From NCBI GenBank assembly GCA_037445635.1, contig JBBIKC010000009.1, positions 1 to 64,000 on the forward strand: a DNA stretch of 64,000 nucleotides. Direction: 5' to 3'. The translations under genes and the position numbers were made by a program. Position 1 is the first letter of the stretch. The number at the start of each line of letters is the position of its first letter. The notes under the pieces are model-generated. The model did not search any database and had not been told where the DNA came from. It saw nothing but the letters and a program-made list of their open reading frames with translations. The DNA is from JBFMCC01 sp037445635 (GTDB lineage Bacteria > Chloroflexota > Anaerolineae > Anaerolineales > Villigracilaceae). Below are positions 14,097-21,859 of this stretch, in pieces.

Positions 14097-15083
14097 CTAA
14101 TATTTGATTGCGCTCAACTCGTGCAACTTATCAATTCGGTGTGTGGCCGTGATCTGGCGGACCGTCCCGGTCAGGCCGCGCACAACCAGGCTGTCGGTGC
14201 GGGCGCCGTCGCCGAAATACTTCACACCGCGCAGTAACTGCCCATCGGTGATGCCGGTCGCGGCAAAGAAGACGTCCTCCGAAGTGACCAGGTCGTCCAT
14301 GGTCAGAATCTTCTCGAAGTCGTAGCCCATCTCGCGGCCGCGGCGCAATTCCTCCTCGTCCCGCGCGTAGAGCTTGCCCTGAATCTCTCCGCCCATGGCG
14401 CGCAGGGCGCAGGCGGCGATCACACCTTCGGGTGTGCCGCCGATACCAATCAGCACATCAATGCCGGAATCGGGCCAGGCAGTCATGAGCGCGGCGGCTA
14501 CATCCCCGTCTGGGATAAGGCGGATGCGCGCTCCATTGCGGCGAATCTCGGCCACCATGTCCGCGTGACGCGGACGGTCGAGGATGATGACGGTCAGGTC
14601 CTCCACCGCCTTGCCCTGTGCTTTGGCAATCGCCTTGAGATTTTCCGTAATCGGTTTTTCGATATTGATCTTGCCTTTGGCGGCGGGCCCGACGGCCAGT
14701 TTGTTCATGTAAACGAAAGGCCCCGGGTTGAACATCGTGCCGCGCGGCGAGAGCGCGACTGTGGCCAGTGAGTTGGCGCGGCCCATCGCGAGGGGGCGCG
14801 TTCCGTCAATCGGATCCACGGCCACGTCCACGTCCGGCGGCGAACCGTTGCCCACATGTTCGTCATTGTAAAGCATGGGGGCCTTGTCCTTCTCGCCCTC
14901 GCCAATGACGATGACGCCGTTCATATCAACCGTCCGCAGGACGAGGCGCATCGCCTCAACCGCAGCGCGGTCCGCGGATTCCTTGTCGCCGCGGCCCATG
15001 AAGCGTCCCGCGGCCAGCGCGGCCGCTTCGGTCACGCGTACCAGTTCGAGAGCCAGGTTTCGGGTTGGAATAGTATCCACCAT
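14097..15083 (-). CDS. glpX: Class II fructose-1,6-bisphosphatase
   Basis: The 328-residue enzyme hydrolyses fructose-1,6-bisphosphate in gluconeogenesis. It carries the GlpX signatures GEGEKD at 61-66 and VDPIDGTRPL at 89-98 for metal and phosphate binding, plus IGGTPEGV. It starts 19 bp after cdsA stops and may be the last gene of the rpsB-cdsA transcription unit. Confidence 0.95.
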   Translation of the reverse strand: MVDTIPTRNLALELVRVTEAAALAAGRFMGRGDKESADRAAVEAMRLVLRTVDMNGVIVIGEGEKDKAPMLYNDEHVGNGSPPDVDVAVDPIDGTRPLAMGRANSLATVALSPRGTMFNPGPFVYMNKLAVGPAAKGKINIEKPITENLKAIAKAQGKAVEDLTVIILDRPRHADMVAEIRRNGARIRLIPDGDVAAALMTAWPDSGIDVLIGIGGTPEGVIAACALRAMGGEIQGKLYARDEEELRRGREMGYDFEKILTMDDLVTSEDVFFAATGITDGQLLRGVKYFGDGARTDSLVVRGLTGTVRQITATHRIDKLHELSAIKY

Positions 15084-15102
15084 AGCGGTCTCCAGAAAAA
15101 GG

Positions 15103-15918
15103 TCAGAGCAGGAACCAAACGATCCAATAATAACCGATCACCGCGCCCCACAAGGATGTGTCAATGCGGTCGAAGGCACCGCCGTGCCCGGGAACTACAT
15201 TGCCAGAATCCTTGACATGCGCGGGACGCTTGAAAAGGCTTTCGCCCAGGTCGCCCAGCGTGGTGAGCACACTCAACACGAAGCCCAGCAACGCGCCCTG
15301 CCAGATGCTGATGGTGAGCGGGCCGACGAAGGTGTTGACATTGTATGCCCAGGCAAAGAACCCGCCGAACAAAGTACCGGTGAAGACGCCCGCCCAGTAA
15401 CCTTCCCAGGATTTTTTGGGGCTGAGGCGCGGCGTCATCTTATGCTTTCCGTATCTTGCGCCGATGACGTAGGCGCCCGTATCCGCCATCCAGACCGTGG
15501 GCAGGACAAGGAACATCCACCAGCCGCCGTTAGGCAGGGCGCGGATGTCAATGAGATAGCCGCCCACCCAACCCAGATAAGCGAGTCCGCCAGCCGTAAT
15601 CACAAAATCAATCGCGGCCTGTTCACGGCCGCGTTCGTATGCCAGCAAATGACGGGTCATGGCCGCCAGGATGGTGAAAGCAAAGACCGCCCCTGCCCAT
15701 TCGGGAAATTGCGAACGGGCGGCTAAGATCAGGGCCGTTCCGCCCACCGTTCCCCAGATGGACGGTTGATGCCCGATGGCGCGAAACAACTGGGTATATT
15801 CGTAAGCCGACATGACCACAAAGAAACCGATGAACAGCAAATAAGGAATTCCCCCGAGCAGGATGGCCGGCATGCCTAATGCCAGCAGGGCGAAAGCAGT
15901 GACGGTACGCTTAACCAT
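15103..15918 (-). CDS. cdsA: Phosphatidate cytidylyltransferase
   Basis: This 271-residue integral membrane enzyme makes CDP-diacylglycerol from CTP and phosphatidate, the entry step to phospholipids. It has about eight hydrophobic segments and the family signature near the C-terminus (SLFKRPAHVKDSG, then PGHGGAFDRIDT). LSPKKSWEG is also typical. Its start overlaps the uppS stop by 8 bp. Confidence 0.95.
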   Translation of the reverse strand: MVKRTVTAFALLALGMPAILLGGIPYLLFIGFFVVMSAYEYTQLFRAIGHQPSIWGTVGGTALILAARSQFPEWAGAVFAFTILAAMTRHLLAYERGREQAAIDFVITAGGLAYLGWVGGYLIDIRALPNGGWWMFLVLPTVWMADTGAYVIGARYGKHKMTPRLSPKKSWEGYWAGVFTGTLFGGFFAWAYNVNTFVGPLTISIWQGALLGFVLSVLTTLGDLGESLFKRPAHVKDSGNVVPGHGGAFDRIDTSLWGAVIGYYWIVWFLL

Positions 15919-16675
15919 GGGCCGTGGTCACCGCGGCCGTCACACCCCCGAAGCGGCGATCGCGTTGGGCAAAAGCCTCCAGCGCGCGGCGGTATTCCTC
16001 CCTGTCGAAGTCGGGCCAGAAGGTGGGAGTGACGTACCACTCCGAATACGCGGCCTGCCAGATCAGAAAGTTGCTGACGCGCAGTTCGCCCGAAGTGCGG
16101 ATGACCAGGTCAGGGTCGGGCACACCCGCGGTGAACAGGTACTGGCTGACCAGTTCGTCCGTGACATGTTCGGGCACGATACCGTCTTTGATCATCTTCT
16201 GAATGGCACAGACGATCTCGTCGCGGCCGCCATAATTCCAGGCGACGTTCAACACCAGGCGGTCGTTGTTCTTCGTCAGTTCGATCGCTTTCAGGACCTT
16301 GGCCTGGATCTTCTCATCCAGGCGTTCCAGCCGCCCGATATGGCGCAACTGTACACCTTCCTGGTGCAGTTCGTTCAATTCGCGGTCTATCACATCCTGC
16401 AGGATACCCATCAACCCCTGCACTTCCTCCGGCGGACGTCCCCAATTCTCAGTGGAGAAGGCATAAATGGTCAGATACTTAATGCCGAACTCGACCGTAG
16501 AGCGAATCACGCGGCGCAGGTTTTCGGTGCCCGCCTTGTGGCCCGCCACCCGCGGCAGTCCGCGTTGAATCGCCCAGCGGCCGTTGCCGTCCATGATGAT
16601 GGCAACGTGCTGAGGAATTCGATCGGGGGGGATGTTCAGGGGTAGATCGGTCATGCGCGCGGAAATGGCTGTCAT
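15911..16675 (-). CDS. uppS: Isoprenyl (undecaprenyl) diphosphate synthase
   Basis: The 254-residue cis-prenyltransferase extends farnesyl diphosphate with isopentenyl diphosphate to the lipid carrier for cell-envelope synthesis. Conserved motifs are AIIMDGNGRWA (catalytic Asp29), YAFSTENW, and RTSGELRVSNFL. It lies between frr and cdsA, the usual order. Its substrate could come from the mevalonate-pathway genes found elsewhere in this window. Confidence 0.95.
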   Translation of the reverse strand: MTAISARMTDLPLNIPPDRIPQHVAIIMDGNGRWAIQRGLPRVAGHKAGTENLRRVIRSTVEFGIKYLTIYAFSTENWGRPPEEVQGLMGILQDVIDRELNELHQEGVQLRHIGRLERLDEKIQAKVLKAIELTKNNDRLVLNVAWNYGGRDEIVCAIQKMIKDGIVPEHVTDELVSQYLFTAGVPDPDLVIRTSGELRVSNFLIWQAAYSEWYVTPTFWPDFDREEYRRALEAFAQRDRRFGGVTAAVTTAHG

Positions 16676-16679
16676 GCCA

Positions 16680-17237
16680 TTACACTTCCATAATCTCTTT
16701 TTCTTTCGCCTGGCCGTGTTTGTTGATCTCTTCCACGAAACGGTCGGTCAGTTTTTGCAGTTCCTCCTCGCCGCGCTTGAGGTCGTCCTCCGAGATCATT
16801 TTTTCCTTTTCGAAATCGCGCATGTCGTTGTGAGAATCGCGGCGCACATTGCGGACGGCAATACGCGCCTCCTCCAGACGTGCATGGACGTGCTTGACCA
16901 GTTCGCGGCGGCGTTCTTCGTTCAACGGCGGCAGGTTGAGGTGGATGGCCTTGCCATCGTTATTGGGATTCAGCCCCAGGTCCGAGGCCTGAATCGCCTT
17001 TTCGATGGCTTTGATGGTGGAGGGGTCGAACGGTTTGATCATCAGCGAACGCGGCTCGGGAACGGAGATCGAAGCAAGTTGCAGAAGGGGCGTCGGCACG
17101 CCGAAGTAATCAATGGGAAGTTTTTCCACCAGCGCGGGACTGGCGCGCCCGGTGCGGATACCGGCGAGGTCATCGGTCAGCGCGTGGAGGGCGCCCTGCA
17201 TACGCGCTTCGGCTTCTTTGAGGATATCCTTGATCAT
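16680..17237 (-). CDS. frr: Ribosome recycling factor
   Basis: The 185-residue protein splits post-termination ribosomes with EF-G. It shows the family pattern GRASPALVEKL early, PNNDGKAIHLNLPPL in the middle domain and a helical C-terminus. Length is normal. It lies 4 bp upstream of uppS. Confidence 0.96.
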   Translation of the reverse strand: MIKDILKEAEARMQGALHALTDDLAGIRTGRASPALVEKLPIDYFGVPTPLLQLASISVPEPRSLMIKPFDPSTIKAIEKAIQASDLGLNPNNDGKAIHLNLPPLNEERRRELVKHVHARLEEARIAVRNVRRDSHNDMRDFEKEKMISEDDLKRGEEELQKLTDRFVEEINKHGQAKEKEIMEV

Positions 17238-17351
17238 GTGAGGCTCCTGCGAAAGAGGTTCGATACAAGGATACCTTAACTTTCCAAATTGCGCTACTGC
17301 CGCGCCGGTTGCGAGAGAATTTGGAGGCGGGACGAGAGTCTCTCAAAGCAA

Positions 17352-17380
17352 ATCTCCTCCCCCGGGCGGGAGAGGAGACC
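17352..17380. repeat. CCTCCCCC-type palindrome in the pyrH-frr spacer
   Basis: AATCTCCTCCCCCGGGCGGGAGAGGAG-like sequence forms a short hairpin of the same GC-rich family as 60106-60187. The 160-bp spacer 17238-17397 holds no gene; the hairpin might modulate read-through into frr. Confidence 0.45.
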
Positions 17381-17397
17381 CGAAATTCGCGGCAGCG

Positions 17398-18114
17398 CTA
17401 TACACCGACCAGCGTGCCCACAGCCTCGCCGCGCAGGGCGCGGATGAGGGCGGTGGAATCCCACAGGTTGATGACCAGCAAAGGGATCTTGTTTTCCATG
17501 CAATGGGTGATGGCTGTGGAGTCCATCACTTCGAGGCGGCGGTTGATCACATCAATATAAGAAAGCCTGTCGAATTTTTTGGCGCCGGGATTCTTCTTGG
17601 GATCCGAGTCGTAAACGCCGTCCACTTTGGTGGCTTTGATGACCACGTCGGCGTCAATCTCGGTAGCGCGCAGAGCCGCGGCCGTGTCGGTCGAGAAGAA
17701 CGGGTTGCCCGTCCCCGCGCCGAAGATGACCACGCGCCCCTTTTCGAGATGACGGATGGCGCGCCGGCGGATATACGGTTCGGCAATCGCCCGCATCTCG
17801 ATGGCAGACATGACGCGGGTGAAGACGCCCTGCCGTTCCAGCGCGTCCATCAACGCCATGGCGTTCATGACGGTGGCAAGCATGCCCATGTAATCGGCGG
17901 TGGCGCGGTCCATGCCGTGTTCCAGTCCCTGCTTGCCGCGCCACAAATTGCCCGCGCCGATCACCACCGCCACCTGCACTTTCATATCGAAAACTTGCTT
18001 GATGCGGCTGGCGATGGCGTCCACTTCGTTCGTGTCTATTCCATATCCCGTCGCGCCGGCCAGGGCCTCCCCGCTCAACTTGAGCAGGATGCGGCGATAC
18101 TTGAGATCGAGCAT
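17398..18114 (-). CDS. pyrH: UMP kinase
   Basis: The 238-residue amino-acid-kinase-fold enzyme phosphorylates UMP to UDP. It has the N-terminal RILLKLSGEAL, then VVIGAGNLWRG and VIFGAGTGNPFFSTDTAA, all typical of bacterial PyrH. It lies between tsf and frr as in most bacteria, but a strong terminator separates it from tsf. Confidence 0.96.
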   Translation of the reverse strand: MLDLKYRRILLKLSGEALAGATGYGIDTNEVDAIASRIKQVFDMKVQVAVVIGAGNLWRGKQGLEHGMDRATADYMGMLATVMNAMALMDALERQGVFTRVMSAIEMRAIAEPYIRRRAIRHLEKGRVVIFGAGTGNPFFSTDTAAALRATEIDADVVIKATKVDGVYDSDPKKNPGAKKFDRLSYIDVINRRLEVMDSTAITHCMENKIPLLVINLWDSTALIRALRGEAVGTLVGV

Positions 18115-18152
18115 ATTCGGCCTCCTCCAACTGGTTTTGTTCTAAACATTAA

Positions 18153-18180
18153 GAAAAAGGCCAACCTTCGGGTTGGCCTT
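18153..18180 (-). terminator. Terminator between tsf and pyrH
   Basis: A 10-bp perfect stem AAGGCCAACC/GGTTGGCCTT with a TTCG loop is followed on the minus strand by TTTTCTT. It would end or attenuate the rpsB-tsf transcript, so pyrH may depend on read-through. Confidence 0.85.
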
Positions 18181-18185
18181 CCCAA

Positions 18186-18800
18186 CTATTTACTATTACT
18201 GCCTACGCTCTCGCCAAGCTCCCAGCGCTGAAAACGGCGCACCAGGACGTTCTCGCCGATGGCGGCCACATTCTGCAGGATAAGCTTTTCGATGGTCAGA
18301 TTCTCGTCGCGGATATAGGTCTGGCGCAGAAGGCAGACCTCGTCCTTGTATTTCTCGAGGCGTCCCTCCACGATTTTCGCAACGACGTTCTCGGGCTTGC
18401 CCTCCTCCTTCGCGCGGGCGCGTGCAATCTCGGCTTCGTGCTCGAGTTCGGCCGCGGGGATGTCCTCCGCCTTGACGTATTTCGGCGCGTTGGCCGCGAT
18501 CTGCAGAGCAATCTCGTGCGCCAGCGTGCGGAACTGCTCGGAGCGCGCCACGAAATCGGTCTCGCAATTGACTTCGACCATCACACCCACGCGTCCGCCG
18601 CCGTGGGAATACAGCTCAAGCATTCCGTTCAAAGCCTCGCGGTCGGCGCGCTTGGCGGCAGTCGCCATGCCTTTTTCGCGCAGCCAGTCAATGGCTTTTT
18701 GAAGGTCGCCGTTGGATTCTTGAAGGGCCTTGCGGCAATCGAGGATGGGCGCATTGGTGAGGGCGCGCAACTCCTTGATCATTTCGGTTGTAATTTCCAT
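18186..18800 (-). CDS. tsf: Elongation factor Ts
   Basis: The 204-residue factor recycles EF-Tu.GDP. It starts MEITTEMIKELR with the conserved DCRKAL and later KIVEGRLEKY. ATG 18800 is chosen because GAGGAAAG precedes it at good spacing and it matches the family; an ATG 18 bp upstream gives only a short non-conserved extension. The protein is of the short type, lacking the longer C-terminal subdomain seen in E. coli. Confidence 0.94.
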   Translation of the reverse strand: MEITTEMIKELRALTNAPILDCRKALQESNGDLQKAIDWLREKGMATAAKRADREALNGMLELYSHGGGRVGVMVEVNCETDFVARSEQFRTLAHEIALQIAANAPKYVKAEDIPAAELEHEAEIARARAKEEGKPENVVAKIVEGRLEKYKDEVCLLRQTYIRDENLTIEKLILQNVAAIGENVLVRRFQRWELGESVGSNSK

Positions 18801-18826
18801 GTCGCTTTCCTCGTTCAACCGACGGA

Positions 18827-19819
18827 CTACTCCGCCGCCTCTTCACTTTCCTCGATCTCTTCATCCGCTTCCTTCCTAGACTTGGAAGCGGGTTTCGTCT
18901 TCCCGGGTTTTTCGGCCGTTTCAGCCTTCTCCGCTTCGACCGATTCCTCGTCAACCTCGACCGGCTTGCGGCTGGCGGTCAGTTTGGCCAGAGTGGCCTC
19001 ACCCAGCAGGGATTCTTCACCCATCTCGTCCACATCGGCAGCTTCTACAACACGCTGAGCCTTACGCGGCCGGGACGAAGCATCGGGCTTGCCCGGTGTG
19101 GACGTAGCGGGCTCTTCGATCACTTCCTCTTCTTTGCGCATGGCCTTGCCTTCGAGAACGGCATCCGCGATTTTAGCCACCAGCAGCTTGATGGCGCGGA
19201 TGGCGTCATCGTTGGAGGGGATAACATAGTCAATACCGCGCGGGTTGCAATTGGTATCCACCAGCGCCACGACCGGGATATTGAGCAGGTTCGCTTCGTG
19301 CACTGCCGCGTCCTCGCGGCCGACATCCACCACGAAGAGCAGGTCGGGGCGGCGCTTCATCTTGCGAACGCCTTCGAGGCGGGTGAGCAGGCGGTCGATC
19401 TCGCGGCCGATGAGCAGGCCTTCCTTTTTGGTGAGACGGTTGATCTCGCCGCTGTCGCGCATCTGTTCGAGGCGGTCCAGTTCCTGGATGCGGTTGTACA
19501 TCGTGGACCAGTTGGTGAGCATTCCGCCCAGCCAGCGCTCGGTCACGTAGGGCATTCCACAACGGAGCGCCTCCTCCTTGATGGTCTCCTGCGCCTGGCG
19601 TTTGGTGCCGACGAATAACACCGTGCCGCCGTTTGCAACCACATCGCGGATGACATTATAGGCCTGGTTCAGCAGTTTGACGGTCTGCTGCAGGTCAATG
19701 ATATGAATGCCGTTACGCTCGGTGAAGATGTACGGCTTCATGCGGGGATCCCACTTGTTGGTGCGGTGGCCGAAATGGACACCGCTCTCAAGCAGGGCTT
19801 TCATGGAAATGACGGCCAT
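18827..19819 (-). CDS. rpsB: 30S ribosomal protein S2 with acidic C-terminal tail
   Basis: Residues 1 to about 235 form a normal S2 (VHFGHRTNKWDPRMKPYI, then LVDTNCNPRGIDYVIP). About 95 further residues are rich in Glu, Lys, Ala and Pro and low in complexity. Most S2 proteins end near 230-260, so the tail is an extension. ATG 19819 follows AAGGAGG; the in-frame upstream extension is within the leader. tsf follows after 26 bp. Confidence 0.95.
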   Translation of the reverse strand: MAVISMKALLESGVHFGHRTNKWDPRMKPYIFTERNGIHIIDLQQTVKLLNQAYNVIRDVVANGGTVLFVGTKRQAQETIKEEALRCGMPYVTERWLGGMLTNWSTMYNRIQELDRLEQMRDSGEINRLTKKEGLLIGREIDRLLTRLEGVRKMKRRPDLLFVVDVGREDAAVHEANLLNIPVVALVDTNCNPRGIDYVIPSNDDAIRAIKLLVAKIADAVLEGKAMRKEEEVIEEPATSTPGKPDASSRPRKAQRVVEAADVDEMGEESLLGEATLAKLTASRKPVEVDEESVEAEKAETAEKPGKTKPASKSRKEADEEIEESEEAAE

Positions 19820-19988
19820 GGGGAACGAACCTCCTTGCGTTTGGCCTCCGCCTGCTTCATCCCCGCCAGCGACCGCGTCCACTCGGGTCCGCGGCACGCA
19901 CTGGCAGGTCCACAGGCGTGTGAATTTGGGCGTATATTGCCCGCCCGGGCAAGATATGTCCCGCCGCAGCGGGAGCGACGGGAGTATA
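19820..19988 (-). promoter_or_regulatory. rpsB promoter and long structured leader
   Basis: An extended -10 TGGTATACT lies at 19983-19991 (minus strand), so the transcript would have a leader of about 155 nt. The leader contains a hairpin TTGCCC-GGGC-GGGCAA and ends with AAGGAGG. S2 represses its own mRNA through such leaders in other bacteria; here that is inference. Confidence 0.45.
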
Positions 19989-20012
19989 CCACAAAACCTG
20001 CCAGCAAAGACA

Positions 20013-20036
20013 AGCCCCCGGTCCTCGACCGGGGCT
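20013..20036 (-). terminator. Putative terminator of dnaA
   Basis: AGCCCC-GGTC pairs with GACCGGGGCT around CTC with one bulged C, immediately after the dnaA stop. On the minus strand it is followed by TTGTCTTTG, a poor T tract. Confidence 0.6.
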
Positions 20037-20041
20037 CATCC

Positions 20042-21391
20042 TCAAACGGCAGCCGCCTGCCCGTACAACTGCTGGCGGATTTGCATCAATTGGCGCTGCA
20101 TGCGGTCGTCCTTTGCCAGCCCGTCCGAGATCTTCTTGATGGCGTGCATGACGGTGGTATGATCCCGCCCGCCAATGACCTCGCCGATCTGCGGCAGGGA
20201 GGCCTTCACATCCTCGCGCAGGATGTACATCGCCAGTTGGCGCGGCAGGGCTACATTTTTAGAACGGTCCGCGCTGAGCAATTTCTCGGCGGAAAGGTTG
20301 AAAAAACGCGCCACCACGTCAATCACGGTCTGTGGCTCCAATACGCTGTGTTGCGGTAGCAGGTCGGCCAAAGCCACCTCGACCAGCTGCGGGGTCAGGG
20401 CGGATCCGCTCAATTCCGCGAAGGCCAGAATACGGTTGAGCGCGCCTTCCAGTTCGCGGATGTTGGATTGCACGCGGCGGGCAATCGTATCCAGGATTTC
20501 ATCCGGGATGAAACGCCCGGTGCGTTCGGCCTTCGAGCGCAGGATGGCGAGGCGCGTCTCCAGGTCGGGCGGCTGGATGTCGGCCGTCAGGCCCCACTCG
20601 AAACGCGAGCGCAGGCGCTCCTCCAGCGTCACCAGCGACTTGGGCGGGCGATCTGACGAAACGATGATCTGCTTGTCCTGCCCGTGCAAGGTATTGAAAG
20701 TGTGGAAGAATTCCTCCTGCGTTGATTCCTTGCCCGCGATGAACTGGATGTCATCCACCAGCAAAACGTCCGCGGAGCGATATTTGTCGCGGAAGGCCTG
20801 CGTAGTGTGCGTGCGAATGGCATTGATCATGTCGTTGGTAAATTCTTCCGAAGAAACGTACAGCACATTCAGCCCGCGCGCGTGACACGCATTGCCGATG
20901 GCGTGCAGGAGATGGGTCTTTCCCAGCCCGACACCCCCGTAGAGGAAAAGCGGATTGTAGGCGCGGGCGGGTTTTTCCGCGACCGCCAGACAGGCTGCGT
21001 GCACCAGGCGATTCCCCGCGCCGACCACGAACGCATCGAACGTATAACGCGGATTGAGCTTTGCATTGCGGCCGCGGACTTCTACAGGCTCCGCTTCGGC
21101 CCGCATCTGGGGCTGCTCGGCCTCCCGAACCATTTCCTCGTCCGCAGCCTGCGCGACCACAAAGTTGACGGCGACATTGGCGTTCAAAATCTCGATCAGC
21201 AAGCGGTTGACTGTGCCGGCCAGCCGCGACTCCAGCCAGTCGCGCGCATACGCGTTGCGGACGCTGACGGTGAGCACCCCGTCGGCATACTGGACAGGTG
21301 TGGTGTCGCGCACCCAGGTATCGAATGAGGCCCGCGGCATCTCCATTTGGAGTTGCGCCAACACAGATTGCCAGGCTTGCTGTGCATTCAT
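20042..21391 (-). CDS. dnaA: Chromosomal replication initiator protein DnaA
   Basis: The 449-residue AAA+ initiator has domain I (about 1-85), a short linker, Walker A GGVGLGKT at 152-159, Walker B LLVDDIQF at 210-217, and the domain IV DnaA-box-binding signature GGRDHTTVMHA near the C-terminus. ATG 21391 is preceded by GAGGGAG; the upstream in-frame extension crosses the promoter. It is not followed by dnaN, unlike the common order: rpsB lies downstream. Confidence 0.97.
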   Translation of the reverse strand: MNAQQAWQSVLAQLQMEMPRASFDTWVRDTTPVQYADGVLTVSVRNAYARDWLESRLAGTVNRLLIEILNANVAVNFVVAQAADEEMVREAEQPQMRAEAEPVEVRGRNAKLNPRYTFDAFVVGAGNRLVHAACLAVAEKPARAYNPLFLYGGVGLGKTHLLHAIGNACHARGLNVLYVSSEEFTNDMINAIRTHTTQAFRDKYRSADVLLVDDIQFIAGKESTQEEFFHTFNTLHGQDKQIIVSSDRPPKSLVTLEERLRSRFEWGLTADIQPPDLETRLAILRSKAERTGRFIPDEILDTIARRVQSNIRELEGALNRILAFAELSGSALTPQLVEVALADLLPQHSVLEPQTVIDVVARFFNLSAEKLLSADRSKNVALPRQLAMYILREDVKASLPQIGEVIGGRDHTTVMHAIKKISDGLAKDDRMQRQLMQIRQQLYGQAAAV

Positions 21392-21542
21392 AAGTCGCTC
21401 CCTCGAGGCATGGATAAGGTAGATTGAACTAACCCGCCAGACAGGCCGCGCGGTTAGTGAGGTAATCAATATGCGATTGTCCGACTAACAATCAGGGGTT
21501 TGGATGCAAACTACTCACATCCTCTTCTCTCAGCGTGCTCAA

Positions 21543-21572
21543 ATTCTAGCAGAGAATGTGGATAACTACCAA
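21543..21572 (-). promoter_or_regulatory. dnaA promoter
   Basis: On the minus strand TTGGTA (21567-21572) and TAGAAT (21543-21548) are separated by 18 bp, with TGC before the -10 (extended -10). The DnaA box lies within the spacer. Confidence 0.55.
21557..21565 (-). promoter_or_regulatory. Perfect DnaA box TTATCCACA
   Basis: TTATCCACA reads on the minus strand between the -35 and -10 of the dnaA promoter. DnaA bound here would occlude RNA polymerase, the simplest form of DnaA autorepression. Confidence 0.75.
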
Positions 21573-21767
21573 CACGATAAGCCTACGCGAGTTTAAAAAC
21601 TTCCGTTTTTTTAAGGTCAATTAATGTTAAAAGAATTCTTCGCAGACGTAAGACCGCCCACCACAGTTTAGAACAATCGTTTCAGCCAAAGACATGAAAT
21701 CCACATACTCACCCCCCACATATGGCGGTCAACAGGAGTCGGGACGGTAAATGCAAAGATATGTCTT

Positions 21768-21800
21768 AAAAAACTCAGCAGCGAAAACGCTTTTCGCTGC
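21768..21800 (-). terminator. Terminator of the GAF histidine kinase gene
   Basis: A 10-bp perfect stem GCAGCGAAAA/TTTTCGCTGC with a three-base loop is followed on the minus strand by TGAGTTTTTT. It lies 60 bp after the kinase stop. Confidence 0.8.
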
Positions 21801-21859
21801 CGGCAATGAAACGCCGATTTCCGGGATTCGATAAGCCAAATCGAGGCTTATTTTGCGAA

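Larger units (their letters stand above)
21392..21767. other. dnaA upstream region, weak oriC candidate
   Basis: This region, part of a 468-bp gene-free stretch, contains one perfect DnaA box at 21557-21565, a two-mismatch box AAATCCACA near 21687, and an AT-rich run at about 21590-21645 that could unwind. A proper oriC usually has a cluster of boxes, so the evidence is limited and could reflect dnaA autoregulation only. I see no gene here. Confidence 0.3.

Noticed and set aside
21668..21685. TAGAACAATCGTTTC as a second LexA-like box near dnaA
   Set aside because: One arm is mismatched and it is not near the promoters I can place; too weak to call.
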